Of a DNA stretch of 64,000 bases, positions 18,161 through 26,672 are shown piece by piece. The position numbers and the translations under genes are program-made. Each line of letters opens with the position of its first letter. Position 1 is the stretch's first letter. Under the pieces are notes generated by a model. That model was given only the letters and a program-made list of their open reading frames with translations. It did no database searches and had not been told where the DNA came from. This DNA is from Halomonas sp. LR3S48 (GTDB taxonomy: Bacteria > Pseudomonadota > Gammaproteobacteria > Pseudomonadales > Halomonadaceae): the NCBI RefSeq assembly GCF_025725665.1, contig NZ_CP107009.1, positions 3,100,001 through 3,164,000 on the forward strand. The letters run 5' to 3'.

Positions 18161-18568
18161 ATGCCCAACAGGGCCCCTACCATCGTTCGCGAGATCATGT
18201 CCCGGGATTGCTACCGGGTCACAGGCAACATGTCGATCACCACTCTGGCCAAAGGCCTGGCCTTGCACCGTCTGCCTGGCGTGCCGGTGGTCGATGATCA
18301 TGACCAACTGATCGGCTTCATCTCCGAGCAGGACGTGCTGGGCAAGCTGCTCCAGAGTGCCTACCTCAACGACGAGGCACCGCTGGTGAAGGAGCTGATG
18401 CGCAACGAGGTCCTGTCCGTCTCACCCACCAAGAGCATTACCGACCTGGCCCAGGAGATGCTCGGCCAGAAACCCAAGGTCTTTCCTGTGACCGAGCAAG
18501 GCCGCCTGTGCGGCATCGTGACCCGTCGCGATGTGCTGATCGCCATTCTGCGCATGCGACACAGCTGA
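18161..18568 (+). CDS. CBS-domain-pair protein
   Basis: A 135-residue protein consisting of two CBS domains (about residues 8-65 and 75-133), seen in the repeated pattern of GVPVVDDHDQLIGFISEQDVL and VFPVTEQGRLCGIVTRRDVL. CBS pairs bind adenine nucleotides and act as energy sensors for other proteins; no catalytic domain is attached. The ATG has AAGGAG at good spacing. It is transcribed divergently from the Pmp3-domain gene, with a palindrome in the shared region. Its partner protein is unknown. Confidence 0.88.
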   Translation: MPNRAPTIVREIMSRDCYRVTGNMSITTLAKGLALHRLPGVPVVDDHDQLIGFISEQDVLGKLLQSAYLNDEAPLVKELMRNEVLSVSPTKSITDLAQEMLGQKPKVFPVTEQGRLCGIVTRRDVLIAILRMRHS

Positions 18569-18614
18569 GCCCTACCGGCTGGAAAGCAGCACGAAACCTA
18601 CCCCGCGGAGAATC

Positions 18615-18644
18615 GAACGAGCCCTGCTCCGGCAGGGCTCGTTC
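18615..18644. repeat. Perfect 13-bp hairpin behind the CBS gene
   Basis: GAACGAGCCCTGC and GCAGGGCTCGTTC are exact inverted copies around a TCCG loop, about 46 bp after the CBS stop. There is no following T-run, so it is either a terminator that depends on other signals or an mRNA 3'-end stabiliser. Confidence 0.7.
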
Positions 18645-18672
18645 GTACCGTGAACGCTTGTACACCCAGCAC

Positions 18673-18706
18673 AAAAAAAACCGCCCATGAGGGAAGTCAT
18701 GGGCGG
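18673..18706 (-). terminator. Strong minus-strand terminator without an obvious upstream gene
   Basis: On the minus strand a 10-bp stem (CCGCCCATGA / TCATGGGCGG) with a six-base loop is followed by eight T residues, a textbook intrinsic terminator. The minus-strand sequence feeding it, up to the tRNA at 18921, holds no convincing protein gene. The stretch 18569-18920 otherwise contains only the 13-bp hairpin and the tRNA promoter. Confidence 0.8.
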
Positions 18707-18879
18707 CAAGATCGAAACTGCGAGCCAGAACAACAGTGTTAGCGACTGCCATCGCGCTGTTGCCTGTACCAGATATGACAGCAGCAAGCAAAAAAGTTCG
18801 CCAGTGTTCGATAATTTTTTTGTCGTTCTTGAAAAAACAACCACTTGTGGGCCAGGAAAAGGGAAATTCACACGACGGC

Positions 18880-18909
18880 TTGCAAAGCTCAAACCCTTGC
18901 TTTTACTAT
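18880..18909 (+). promoter_or_regulatory. Promoter of the tRNA-Gly gene
   Basis: TTGCAA (18880-18885) and TACTAT (18904-18909) are separated by 18 bp, close to a sigma-70 consensus promoter, and the tRNA begins 11 bp downstream of the -10 element. Confidence 0.6.
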
Positions 18910-18920
18910 CGAAACGCCTC

Positions 18921-18994
18921 GCGGGTGTAGCTCAATGGTAGAGCAGAAGCTTCCCAAGCTTAAGACGAGGGTTCGATTCCCTTCACCCGCTCCA
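18921..18994 (+). tRNA. tRNA-Gly (anticodon CCC)
   Basis: The 74-nt sequence folds as a cloverleaf: acceptor GCGGGTG pairs with CACCCGC, the anticodon stem GAAGC/GCTTA-type arm carries loop TTCCCAA with anticodon CCC, the T arm is GAGGGTTCGATTCCCTT, and the encoded tail is TCCA. It decodes GGG and closely resembles Escherichia coli glyU. It is a single tRNA gene; no tandem copies or integrated element follow it. Confidence 0.95.
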
Positions 18995-19067
18995 GTCCCG
19001 CAGCCGCCGCCTAGCCAAGTGGCTTCGACGCCTGTCGGCGCGTCCTCATCCCCAGCGTGGCTCTACC

Positions 19068-19442
19068 ATGGCACTCTTCCTGCTCATCTTCGCCGTCTGC
19101 CTGTTCGTCATCGGCGGCGTGGTGCTGATTCTGCTGTTCTCGCGCACGCCGCGCTATCGCACCGAACCGGAGCAGCTGCTCGAGCTGTTCGACAAGGCGC
19201 TGGCCAATCAGGTCAAGGAGAACGAGTGGAACGTCGTGATCAACTATCCGATCCGCCACGACGAGTATCTCGACGGAGTGCGACGCCGCGCGCAGCACCT
19301 GATGCAGGAGCATGGACGCCCCTGGCAGGTGGCCCAGGGCAAGCCCCTGCTCGACAAGGTCGGCCGAGATGAGCTGGCCGCCCTGCGCAGCCACCTGGCT
19401 TCCCATCAGCGCCTGCGGGAGCGGCAACGTAACCAGCCGTAG
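19068..19442 (+). CDS. Small single-pass membrane protein, unknown function
   Basis: A 124-residue protein I do not recognise. Residues 3-25 form one strong hydrophobic helix (LFLLIFAVCLFVIGGVVLILLF), so the protein is probably anchored with a C-terminal cytosolic domain of about 95 charged residues containing two helices (LLELFDKALANQ and the YLDGVRRRAQHLMQEHG segment). It starts 73 bp after the tRNA, possibly on the same transcript, and ends about 50 bp before the AraC regulator. Coding composition matches its neighbours. Confidence 0.7.
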   Translation: MALFLLIFAVCLFVIGGVVLILLFSRTPRYRTEPEQLLELFDKALANQVKENEWNVVINYPIRHDEYLDGVRRRAQHLMQEHGRPWQVAQGKPLLDKVGRDELAALRSHLASHQRLRERQRNQP

Positions 19443-19492
19443 CGCTGAATGTGATATGCTCGGACGCGCCAGCCTGCACGCGGGAGCCCCAT

Positions 19493-20305
19493 ATGCCCAG
19501 TATCATACGCCAGACTCCGCTCGATACCGCGACTCAGCACCACGCCCATGATTTTCACCAGATCGTCATCGGTCTACAGGGGCAGGCGGAATTCGAGATC
19601 GAAGGGCTGGGCGGTGCGATCTCGGCTTTTTCCGGCTGCATCGTGCCCGCCAACCATGTGCACTATTACATGGGGCATGGCGAGAACCGTCAGCTCATTC
19701 TCGACCTGCCCGCTACAGCCCCTTCGCTCACCGGATATCACCACGAGCTGTCGCAGCTGTTCGATGCCCCCCGCTTCTTCGCGCTGGACAAGCCACTCAA
19801 GCACTATCTGGACTTTCTGTTGCTCGAGCAGGCCAGCAGCCTGCAGAGCTTGAGCAACGCCCAGAGCGACCGTCTGGCGGCGACCTTTCTCGGCTGCCTG
19901 CACGCCAGGCTTGCCGGAGTAACGACACCACCGTCGATGCATCGGCTCGATCTCGCCAAGCTCGACCAATTCATCGACCGCCACCTGTCCTGCGCGATCT
20001 CGGTGGCCGACCTCGCCGCGCAGGCATGCCTCAGCGAAGCGCATTTCCGCAGTCGCTTCCGTGAGCAGACCGGCCTCTCCCCTTGGCAGTACGTTCGCCG
20101 TCGCCGCCTGGAAGCAGCCCGGCGGTTGCTCGAGGAGAGCCGCATGCCCCTGTCGCAGATCGCCCTGAATACCGGCTTCGCCCACCAGAGCGCTCTGTCT
20201 CACGCATTCCGCAGCGCTTTCGGCTGCCCACCCAGCCAGCTTCGGCGCAACAAGCTAAGCAATTCCCCGGCGCTCACCGCAAACCGTCTACGACATACGA
20301 CTTAA
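19493..20305 (+). CDS. AraC-family regulator, probable PruR-like activator of putA
   Basis: A 270-residue transcription factor with an N-terminal cupin-like sensing half (histidine-rich start, HHAHDFHQIVIG) and two C-terminal helix-turn-helix motifs (about residues 165-262; ISVADLAAQACLSEAHFRSRF and the closing FGCPPSQLRR). The ATG at 19493 has GGGAG 7 bases upstream; an earlier in-frame ATG gives an unusual extension. It lies directly before putA-putP in the same direction, the arrangement of pruR-putA-putP in Pseudomonas aeruginosa, where PruR activates proline use. An inverted repeat at 20349-20368 is a candidate binding site. Confidence 0.85.
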   Translation: MPSIIRQTPLDTATQHHAHDFHQIVIGLQGQAEFEIEGLGGAISAFSGCIVPANHVHYYMGHGENRQLILDLPATAPSLTGYHHELSQLFDAPRFFALDKPLKHYLDFLLLEQASSLQSLSNAQSDRLAATFLGCLHARLAGVTTPPSMHRLDLAKLDQFIDRHLSCAISVADLAAQACLSEAHFRSRFREQTGLSPWQYVRRRRLEAARRLLEESRMPLSQIALNTGFAHQSALSHAFRSAFGCPPSQLRRNKLSNSPALTANRLRHTT

Positions 20306-20348
20306 GTCGCAATTGCAATCCCCGCTCCGGAAAATCCCGCGAATTCTG

Positions 20349-20368
20349 CAAAACCTCCCGGGGTTTTG
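20349..20368 (+). promoter_or_regulatory. Inverted repeat overlapping the putA promoter
   Basis: CAAAACC-N6-GGTTTTG is a perfect 7-bp inverted repeat. Its right arm overlaps TTGACA (20366-20371), an exact -35 hexamer, while no good -10 lies at 17 bp, as expected for an activator-dependent promoter. It may instead act as a weak terminator of the upstream regulator gene. The rest of the 178-bp gap before putA shows nothing further. Confidence 0.45.
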
Positions 20369-20483
20369 ACAAGCAAGCCCGCCGCTGCCCCCCTACAGTC
20401 AAGGGTGACACACCCATGTTCGGGCGGTACGCCTGAGACATGGCTCTTGCCGTTTCAGGACGGGTGACCTTCGGGGAATTCAT

Positions 20484-23400
20484 ATGCTCAATGCCAAAAC
20501 AATGCTGGACGCTGCCTCCTGGCAGCAGGATCTCGATACCCTGTTCTCGCGCATCAGCGATCATTACATCGTGGACGAGGAAGCCTTCGTCCAGGAACTG
20601 GTCAAGGTACTCAGCGCCAATCCTGAAGACTTCCGGCGCATCGCGGGCAAGACCGCCGAACTCGTCCGCGAGGTTCGTGAGATGGATACCGCCGTGGACA
20701 CCATCGACGAGCTGCTGCAGCAGTACAGCCTCGACACTCACGAGGGGCTGATGCTGATGTGCCTGGCCGAGGCCATGCTGCGCATTCCCGACACGGCCAC
20801 CGCCGATGCGCTGATCGAAGACAAGCTGGGCCCTGCCGACTGGAAGGCGCACATGGGTCAGAGCGACTCCTGGCTGGTCAACGCCTCGACCTGGGGGCTG
20901 TTGATGACCGGCCGCGTGGTCACGCTCGACAAGCCCCGCGACGGCAAGCCCTCGGGCTTCATCAATCGTCTGGTCAACCGCATGGGCGAGCCGGTGATCC
21001 GCCGTGCCATGTACGAAGCGATGAAGATCATGGGCAAGCAATTCGTGCTCGGCCGTGACATCGACGAGGCCCTGAAGCGTTCCCGCCCGCTGTTCGACAA
21101 GGGCTATACCTACTCCTACGACATGCTGGGCGAAGCAGCGCGTACCCGCGCCGACGCCAGGCGCTACTTCGACGACTACGCTCGCGCCATCGAACGTGTC
21201 GGCCAGACCAGCACCAAGCTCTCCGAGCGCACCCCGGCACCTTCGGTATCGATCAAGCTTTCGGCGCTGCATCCACGCTACGAATTCGGCCGCCGCGCAC
21301 AGGTCCTGCGCGAGCTGGTCGGTAGCGTACGCGAACTGGCCGGCATGGCGCGTCAGCGCAACGTGGCACTGACCATCGATGCCGAAGAAGTCGACCGCCT
21401 GGAGCTCTCCCTGGAAGTGTTCCGCGCCATCTACGAAAGCGATACCTGCAAAGGCTGGGGTCACTTCGGGCTGGTGGTGCAGGCTTACTCCAAGCGTGCG
21501 CTGCCGGTACTGCACTACCTCAACCGCCTGGCCGAACGCCAGGGCGACGAGATTCCGGTACGCCTGGTCAAGGGCGCCTACTGGGACAGCGAGATCAAGG
21601 AATCGCAGCAGCTCGGCGTGGAAGGCTACCCGGTCTACACGCGCAAGGCCTGCACCGACGTGGCCTACCTGGTCTGCGCACGTTTCCTGCTCTCCGGCCA
21701 GACCCGGGGCCGGATCTTCCCGCAGTTCGCCACCCACAACGCCCACACCATCAGCACCATCCTCGAGATGGGCAACGAGGCCACCCGGCCCTTCGAGTTC
21801 CAGCGCCTGCACGGCATGGGCGAGGCGCTCTACGACGCGGCGCTCAAGCGCGCCCCGCAGGGCACCTACTGCCGCATCTATGCCCCGGTGGGCGCGCACA
21901 AGGATCTGCTGCCCTACCTGGTGCGCCGCTTGCTGGAGAATGGCGCCAACTCGTCGTTCGTACACCAGTTGGTCGACCCCAAGGTGCCGGTGGAAACGCT
22001 CTGCGTGCACCCGGTGGAAACGCTGGGCCAGTACCGCACCTTCGCCAACCCGAGGATTCCCCTGCCCAAGGACATTTACGGCAGCAAGCGCCGTAACTCG
22101 CGAGGCGTAAATCTCAACGTGCGCAGCCAGTACGACCCGCTGATGAAGGCCATGGAGAGATTCATGGAGCGCAGCTACGAGGTCGGTCCACTGCTCGCCT
22201 TCGAAGTGACGCGCGACCCGGCCAGCGTGCACGAGGTGTTCAGCCCCTACGATCGCCGTCAGCGGGTCGGCAGCGTTCAGTGGACCAGCCGCGACCAGGC
22301 CGCCCGCGCCGTGGATGCCGCCTGGGCCGCGTTCCCACGCTGGGAGGCCACGCCTGTCGCCGAGCGCGCCGCCATCATTCGCCGCCTGGGCGACCTGATG
22401 GAGGAGAACATGGCCGAGCTGATGACGCTGTGTTCCCGCGAGGGCGGCAAGCTGCTCACCGACGGCGTCGACGAGATCCGCGAAGCGGTGGATTTCTGTC
22501 GCTATTACGCCATGCGCGCCGAGGAACAGTTCGGCGAGCCGATCGAACTGCCCGGACCCACTGGCGAGTCGAACCGGCTGATGCTGGGCGGCAAGGGCGT
22601 GTTCGCCGCGATCAGCCCGTGGAACTTCCCGGTAGCGATCTTCTGCGGCCAGATGGTGGCCGCCGCCGTGGCCGGCAACAGCGTGCTGGCCAAGCCCGCC
22701 GAACAGACCTCCCTCGTCGCCCATCGCGTGGTGGAACTGCTGCATGAAGCCGGCATGCCGCGCGATGTGGTGCAGCTGTTGCCGGGCGACGGCCCTACCG
22801 TAGGCAGCGTGCTCACCTCCGACCCGCGCATCACCGGTGTCGCTTTCACCGGCGGCACCGACACCGCCCAGATCATCAACCGCGCGCTGGCCGCGAGAGA
22901 GAACGCCCCGCTGCCGGCACTGGTCGCCGAGACCGGCGGCATGAATGCGCTGATCGTCGACTCCACCGCATTGCCGGAACAGGTCGTGGCCGACGTGGTC
23001 CAGTCCGCTTACCAGAGCGCCGGCCAGCGCTGCAGCGCGCTGCGCGTACTCTATCTTCAGGACGACGTGGCCGACCGGGTCATCGAGATCCTGCGCGGCG
23101 CCATGGACGAACTGCACGTCGGCGACCCACGCGACCTGGGAACCGACGTCGGACCGGTCATCGATGAGGATGCGCGCAGGAACCTGATGGCGCATATCGA
23201 GAAGCTCAAGGGCGAAGGGCGCCTGCTGGCCGAAACCCGCCTGGATCCGGCTCACACCGCCACGGGTACATTCGTACCGCCGACCGCCTTCGCCATCGAT
23301 GCCATCGATGCCCTGGAGCGGGAACAGTTCGGCCCCGTCCTGCACGTGGTGCGCTACAAGGCCAGCGAGATCGAGCGGGTACTCGAATCGATCAATGCCA

Positions 23401-23675
23401 AGGGCTACGGGCTGACGTTCGGCGTGCATAGCCGCAATGAATCCTTCGCCCAGCTCGTTGCGCAGAGGATTCGCGTTGGCAATGTTTACATCAACCGGAA
23501 TATCATCGGCGCCGTCGTTGGCGTCCAACCCTTCGGCGGCCAGGGTCTCTCCGGCACCGGCCCCAAGGCTGGCGGTCCGCACTACCTGCTTCGCTTCGCC
23601 ACGGAGAAAACGGTGACCGTCAACACCGCCGCGCTGGGTGGCAACGCGTCACTGCTTGCGCTGGGAGACGAGTGA
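20484..23675 (+). CDS. putA: Bifunctional proline dehydrogenase / P5C dehydrogenase
   Basis: A 1063-residue enzyme that oxidises proline to glutamate in two steps. The N-terminal half is the FAD proline dehydrogenase barrel (signature LVKGAYWDSEIK near residue 361). The C-terminal half is the NAD-dependent aldehyde dehydrogenase: FTGGTDTA, catalytic Glu in AETGGMNALIVD near 815 and catalytic Cys in GQRCSALR near 849. At this length it lacks the N-terminal ribbon-helix-helix DNA-binding domain and the long C-terminal domain of the 1320-residue Escherichia coli protein, so it cannot repress its own gene; control probably comes from the upstream AraC protein. putP follows after 44 bp. Confidence 0.96.
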   Translation: MLNAKTMLDAASWQQDLDTLFSRISDHYIVDEEAFVQELVKVLSANPEDFRRIAGKTAELVREVREMDTAVDTIDELLQQYSLDTHEGLMLMCLAEAMLRIPDTATADALIEDKLGPADWKAHMGQSDSWLVNASTWGLLMTGRVVTLDKPRDGKPSGFINRLVNRMGEPVIRRAMYEAMKIMGKQFVLGRDIDEALKRSRPLFDKGYTYSYDMLGEAARTRADARRYFDDYARAIERVGQTSTKLSERTPAPSVSIKLSALHPRYEFGRRAQVLRELVGSVRELAGMARQRNVALTIDAEEVDRLELSLEVFRAIYESDTCKGWGHFGLVVQAYSKRALPVLHYLNRLAERQGDEIPVRLVKGAYWDSEIKESQQLGVEGYPVYTRKACTDVAYLVCARFLLSGQTRGRIFPQFATHNAHTISTILEMGNEATRPFEFQRLHGMGEALYDAALKRAPQGTYCRIYAPVGAHKDLLPYLVRRLLENGANSSFVHQLVDPKVPVETLCVHPVETLGQYRTFANPRIPLPKDIYGSKRRNSRGVNLNVRSQYDPLMKAMERFMERSYEVGPLLAFEVTRDPASVHEVFSPYDRRQRVGSVQWTSRDQAARAVDAAWAAFPRWEATPVAERAAIIRRLGDLMEENMAELMTLCSREGGKLLTDGVDEIREAVDFCRYYAMRAEEQFGEPIELPGPTGESNRLMLGGKGVFAAISPWNFPVAIFCGQMVAAAVAGNSVLAKPAEQTSLVAHRVVELLHEAGMPRDVVQLLPGDGPTVGSVLTSDPRITGVAFTGGTDTAQIINRALAARENAPLPALVAETGGMNALIVDSTALPEQVVADVVQSAYQSAGQRCSALRVLYLQDDVADRVIEILRGAMDELHVGDPRDLGTDVGPVIDEDARRNLMAHIEKLKGEGRLLAETRLDPAHTATGTFVPPTAFAIDAIDALEREQFGPVLHVVRYKASEIERVLESINAKGYGLTFGVHSRNESFAQLVAQRIRVGNVYINRNIIGAVVGVQPFGGQGLSGTGPKAGGPHYLLRFATEKTVTVNTAALGGNASLLALGDE

Positions 23676-23719
23676 CCCTCACTCGTCATTCACCACAACA
23701 ACGTTGAAGGACTCCCCCA

Positions 23720-25198
23720 ATGGTTGAGAACAACATGGCTATCGGCTTCACCTTCTTGGTGTATCTGCTGCTGATGCTCGGCATCGGTATCATTGCGTAC
23801 AAGCGCACGACCAATCTCTCCGACTACATCCTCGGTGGCCGCTCTCTCGGCCCCTGGACTTCGGCGATCTCCGCCGGCGCCTCGGACATGTCGGGCTGGC
23901 TGCTGCTCGGCCTGCCGGGTGCCGCCTACGTCAGCGGAATCTCGGCGAGCTGGATCGCCATCGGCCTGCTGATCGGCACCTGGCTCAACTGGCTGGTCGT
24001 AGCGCGGCGCCTGCGCCTCTACAGCTTCAAGGTCAGCGACGCCCTGACCCTGCCCGAGTACTTCGCCAACCGCTTCCGTGACAAGTCACAGCTGCTGCGG
24101 GTGATCTCGGCGATCTTCATCCTGATGTTCTTCCTCTTCTACACCAGCTCCGGCCTGGTTGCCGGCGGCCGGCTGTTCGAGACGGTGTTCGGCTATGACT
24201 ACTCCGTCGCGGTCACCATCGGCACCATCGCGGTGATCTCCTACACCTTCTTCGGCGGCTTCCTGGCAGTCTCCTGGACCGACCTGATCCAGGGCCTGAT
24301 GATGGCCGCGGCGCTGGCCATCGTGCCGATCATCGCCTTCGGCGACCTGGGCGGCACCGCCGGTGCCGGCGCCGCTCTCGCTGCCGAGAGCGACTACATG
24401 CTCTCCTGGTTCCGCGACGCCTCTACCGGCGAGGCGCTGACTTTCATCGGCATCGTCAGCTCCCTGGCCTGGGGCCTGGGCTACTTCGGCCAGCCGCACA
24501 TCCTGGCCCGCTTCGCTGCCATCCGCAGCGACCGTGACATTCCTGCCGCCCGTCGCATCGCCGTGACCTGGACCGCCATCGCCCTGGTCAGTTCCATCGC
24601 AGTGGGCCTGCTCGGCGTAGGCTTCGTCCAGCGCGACCTGGCCGACGGAGAAACCGTGTTCATGGTAATGGTCAACCTGATCTTCCATCCGGTCATCGCC
24701 GGCATCCTGCTCGCCGCCATCCTGGCCGCGATCATGTCCACCGCCGACTCCCAGTTGCTGGTCTCCTCCTCGGCGCTGACCGATGATTTCTACAAGGCGA
24801 TTTTCCGCAAGGATGCCAGCCAGACCGAGCTGGTATGGGTGGGCCGCTTCGCCGTCATCGCCATTGCGGTACTTGCCTATCTGCTGGCGCTCAACCCCGA
24901 CGCCACCGTACTCGACCTGGTCGCCTACGCCTGGGCCGGCTTCGGTGCCGCCTTCGGCCCGGCGCTGATCATGTCGCTCTACTGGCGGCGCATGAACAAG
25001 TGGGGGGCACTGGCCGGTATCGTAGTAGGCGGTGTGACCGTGGTGGTCTGGGCCGAGCTGTCCGGTGGTATCTTCGATCTCTACGAGATCGTCCCTGGAG
25101 TGATCCTGGCTTATGCGGCCATTATCGTGGCCAGCCTGGCCACCGAAGAGCCGGATCTGCGTGTAACTGCCGACTTCGATACCTTCGAGGAAGCGTAA
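23720..25198 (+). CDS. putP: Sodium/proline symporter
   Basis: A 492-residue sodium:solute symporter with about 13 membrane helices. The N-terminal region YILGGRSLGPWTSAISAGASD and the following DMSGWLLLGLPG are diagnostic of PutP and contain the sodium-binding residues. It imports proline for catabolism by PutA and, in a halophile, possibly also as osmolyte. The ATG at 23720 is preceded by AAGGA. It is the second gene of the putAP unit and is followed by a clear terminator at 25238-25264. Confidence 0.95.
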   Translation: MVENNMAIGFTFLVYLLLMLGIGIIAYKRTTNLSDYILGGRSLGPWTSAISAGASDMSGWLLLGLPGAAYVSGISASWIAIGLLIGTWLNWLVVARRLRLYSFKVSDALTLPEYFANRFRDKSQLLRVISAIFILMFFLFYTSSGLVAGGRLFETVFGYDYSVAVTIGTIAVISYTFFGGFLAVSWTDLIQGLMMAAALAIVPIIAFGDLGGTAGAGAALAAESDYMLSWFRDASTGEALTFIGIVSSLAWGLGYFGQPHILARFAAIRSDRDIPAARRIAVTWTAIALVSSIAVGLLGVGFVQRDLADGETVFMVMVNLIFHPVIAGILLAAILAAIMSTADSQLLVSSSALTDDFYKAIFRKDASQTELVWVGRFAVIAIAVLAYLLALNPDATVLDLVAYAWAGFGAAFGPALIMSLYWRRMNKWGALAGIVVGGVTVVVWAELSGGIFDLYEIVPGVILAYAAIIVASLATEEPDLRVTADFDTFEEA

Positions 25199-25237
25199 TC
25201 AGCCGGTACCCACGCAACCGATAGCATCACGCAACGA

Positions 25238-25264
25238 GAAAGCCGCCTTCATGGCGGCTTTCTT
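25238..25264 (+). terminator. Rho-independent terminator of putAP
   Basis: AAAGCCGCC-TTCAT-GGCGGCTTT followed by CTTG lies 40 bp after the putP stop. The A/T flanks make it usable in both directions, so it may also stop transcription of the convergent small membrane gene. Confidence 0.85.
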
Positions 25265-25285
25265 GTCGGTGCAGCCCGCCTCAAC

Positions 25286-25582
25286 TCATGTCATCCAAAG
25301 GGCACGCACGATCACGATGACGGCAAAGGCGCCTAGTGCAGCCAAACTCACCGGAGGAGTGGTCGCACGCCGCAGCCAATGGCGGCGGAACCCGAGTCCC
25401 AGCGGCTGCATGAAGGCCGCGCCCAGCGCCCAGACACCAAGCCCGATGGCAGGCATGCGCAAGATCATCGGCAGTCCACTGATCAGCTCGGGGCGAATCA
25501 ACAATCCTAGCGCCAGTACAGCTGCCGCCAGCATGGCCGCCAGCGTCAACCACATCGGGCAATCCTGCACTTCTGTCCGCAT
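25286..25582 (-). CDS. Small membrane protein, possibly YbgE-like
   Basis: A 98-residue protein with three hydrophobic helices (about residues 10-30, 40-60, 76-95). The pattern of helix, GLGFRR-type turn and terminal helix recalls the cyd-operon protein YbgE, but no cytochrome bd genes are near and the similarity is weak, so I leave it unnamed. The ATG at 25582 has AGGAGAGG upstream, a good ribosome site. It converges on putP and shares its terminator region. The 269 bp between it and the OmpW gene carry the latter's promoter. Confidence 0.65.
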   Translation of the reverse strand: MRTEVQDCPMWLTLAAMLAAAVLALGLLIRPELISGLPMILRMPAIGLGVWALGAAFMQPLGLGFRRHWLRRATTPPVSLAALGAFAVIVIVRALWMT

Positions 25583-25851
25583 CGCGACCTCTCCTGTGTG
25601 CGCCTACACAAGGCTTAGCCCTTCGTCCTGCCTTACGCCATGCTGCCCTACAGCAATAATTGTACATCGTGCTGCACAATGTTTGTCATATTCGCGGCTT
25701 TGAAATTAGGTGAACGGCGATTATGCCAAACAATCATGTCAATGACGGCGATAACAAAATTAAACAGGACTTTTAGAAACAGTGTTCGTATACTACACAT
25801 CGTCCAATGCTGCCGGGAACCTCCGGCGTTAGAAACCAGGAGGACGCTGTA

Positions 25852-26445
25852 ATGAAACCGATCCGTCTGATTCCCGTGGTTGCCCTTGCAGCCAGCTCCC
25901 TCTTCGCTAGCCAGGCAGTCCTGGCCTATGGCGCCGGCGATACCTTCGTGCGTGGCGGCTTCGCCAAGTCCGATACCCGTTCCGACAATGGTGCGCTCGA
26001 CAGTATCAGCAGCGGCGAAACCGGCTTTACCTACGGTGCCGGCTACCTGTTTCACGACAAGGTGGGCATCGAACTCAATGGCTCCGAGAAGATCGAGCAT
26101 ACCTACAGCGCTGGCGGTGACACCGATACCATCGACCGCATGCCGGTCAATCTGCTGGTGAACTACTACCCGCTCGGTGGGCTGGATTCCAAAGTTCAAC
26201 CGTACGTCGGTGCAGGTGTGAACTACACCCGCTTCTCCGGCGAGCCGGAAGGCATTGATGCACGTCGCTCCTATGGCGCCGTGGGTCAGGTGGGTATCGA
26301 TCTGGCCGTTACCGAAAACTTCATGCTCAATGGCTTCGCCAACTACGCCGATGTCGATTCCCGGCTCTCCGCCGATGGCGAGCGTATCGGCACGGCCAAG
26401 GTGGATCCGATGACCATCGGTGGCGGCGTGACCTTCCGCTTCTGA
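25852..26445 (+). CDS. OmpW-family outer-membrane beta-barrel protein, copy 1
   Basis: A 197-residue outer-membrane protein. A signal peptide (MKPIRLIPVVALAASSLFA, cleavage near VLA-YG) precedes an eight-stranded barrel that ends with GGGVTFRF, the terminal phenylalanine needed for outer-membrane insertion. Family landmarks are GAGYLFHDKVGIEL and NYYPLGG. OmpW proteins take part in uptake of small hydrophobic compounds and in osmotic and redox stress responses. The ATG follows AGGAGG; TATACT at 25789-25794 is a possible -10 element. A paralogue lies 227 bp downstream with its own terminator between them. Confidence 0.88.
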   Translation: MKPIRLIPVVALAASSLFASQAVLAYGAGDTFVRGGFAKSDTRSDNGALDSISSGETGFTYGAGYLFHDKVGIELNGSEKIEHTYSAGGDTDTIDRMPVNLLVNYYPLGGLDSKVQPYVGAGVNYTRFSGEPEGIDARRSYGAVGQVGIDLAVTENFMLNGFANYADVDSRLSADGERIGTAKVDPMTIGGGVTFRF

Positions 26446-26479
26446 GCCAAACCGAGCTGACAGCGCGTCAGTACGAACA

Positions 26480-26515
26480 CGCCGGGCCATTCTTGAGCCC
26501 GGCGTTCTTCGTTTT
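26480..26515 (+). terminator. Rho-independent terminator behind the first OmpW gene
   Basis: CGCCGGGC and GCCCGGCG form an 8-bp stem around a nine-base loop, followed by TTCTTCGTTTT, 35 bp after the stop codon. Confidence 0.85.
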
Positions 26516-26672
26516 GGCGACACACCAGTCATAAGAAGCATCGGAAATACCCATTCAGTTGTCGAAAACAACTATTGCCTTGGGTCAATATTCTCTCGTC
26601 AGGCACTGAGTAGACTGGCTTCGTTCAAAAGCAGCTCCACGCTGTTCCTTTGCAAACGACAGGAGTCGACTC

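Noticed and set aside
18921..18994. Integration site of a mobile element at the tRNA-Gly gene
   Set aside because: No integrase, no repeated tRNA 3' end and no change in base composition follow the tRNA.
20274..23582. Open frame of 1102 codons on the minus strand opposite putA
   Set aside because: It mirrors putA codon for codon in a GC-rich genome, lacks a ribosome site and family motifs, and putA itself is unmistakable.
25648..26571. Open frame of 307 codons on the minus strand across the first OmpW gene
   Set aside because: Covers an OmpW gene with a clear signal peptide and terminator and crosses non-coding regions at both ends.
26575..26588. FNR box before the second OmpW gene
   Set aside because: TTGCC-N4-GTCAA keeps only the outer TTG/CAA of the FNR consensus TTGAT-N4-ATCAA; too weak to claim.
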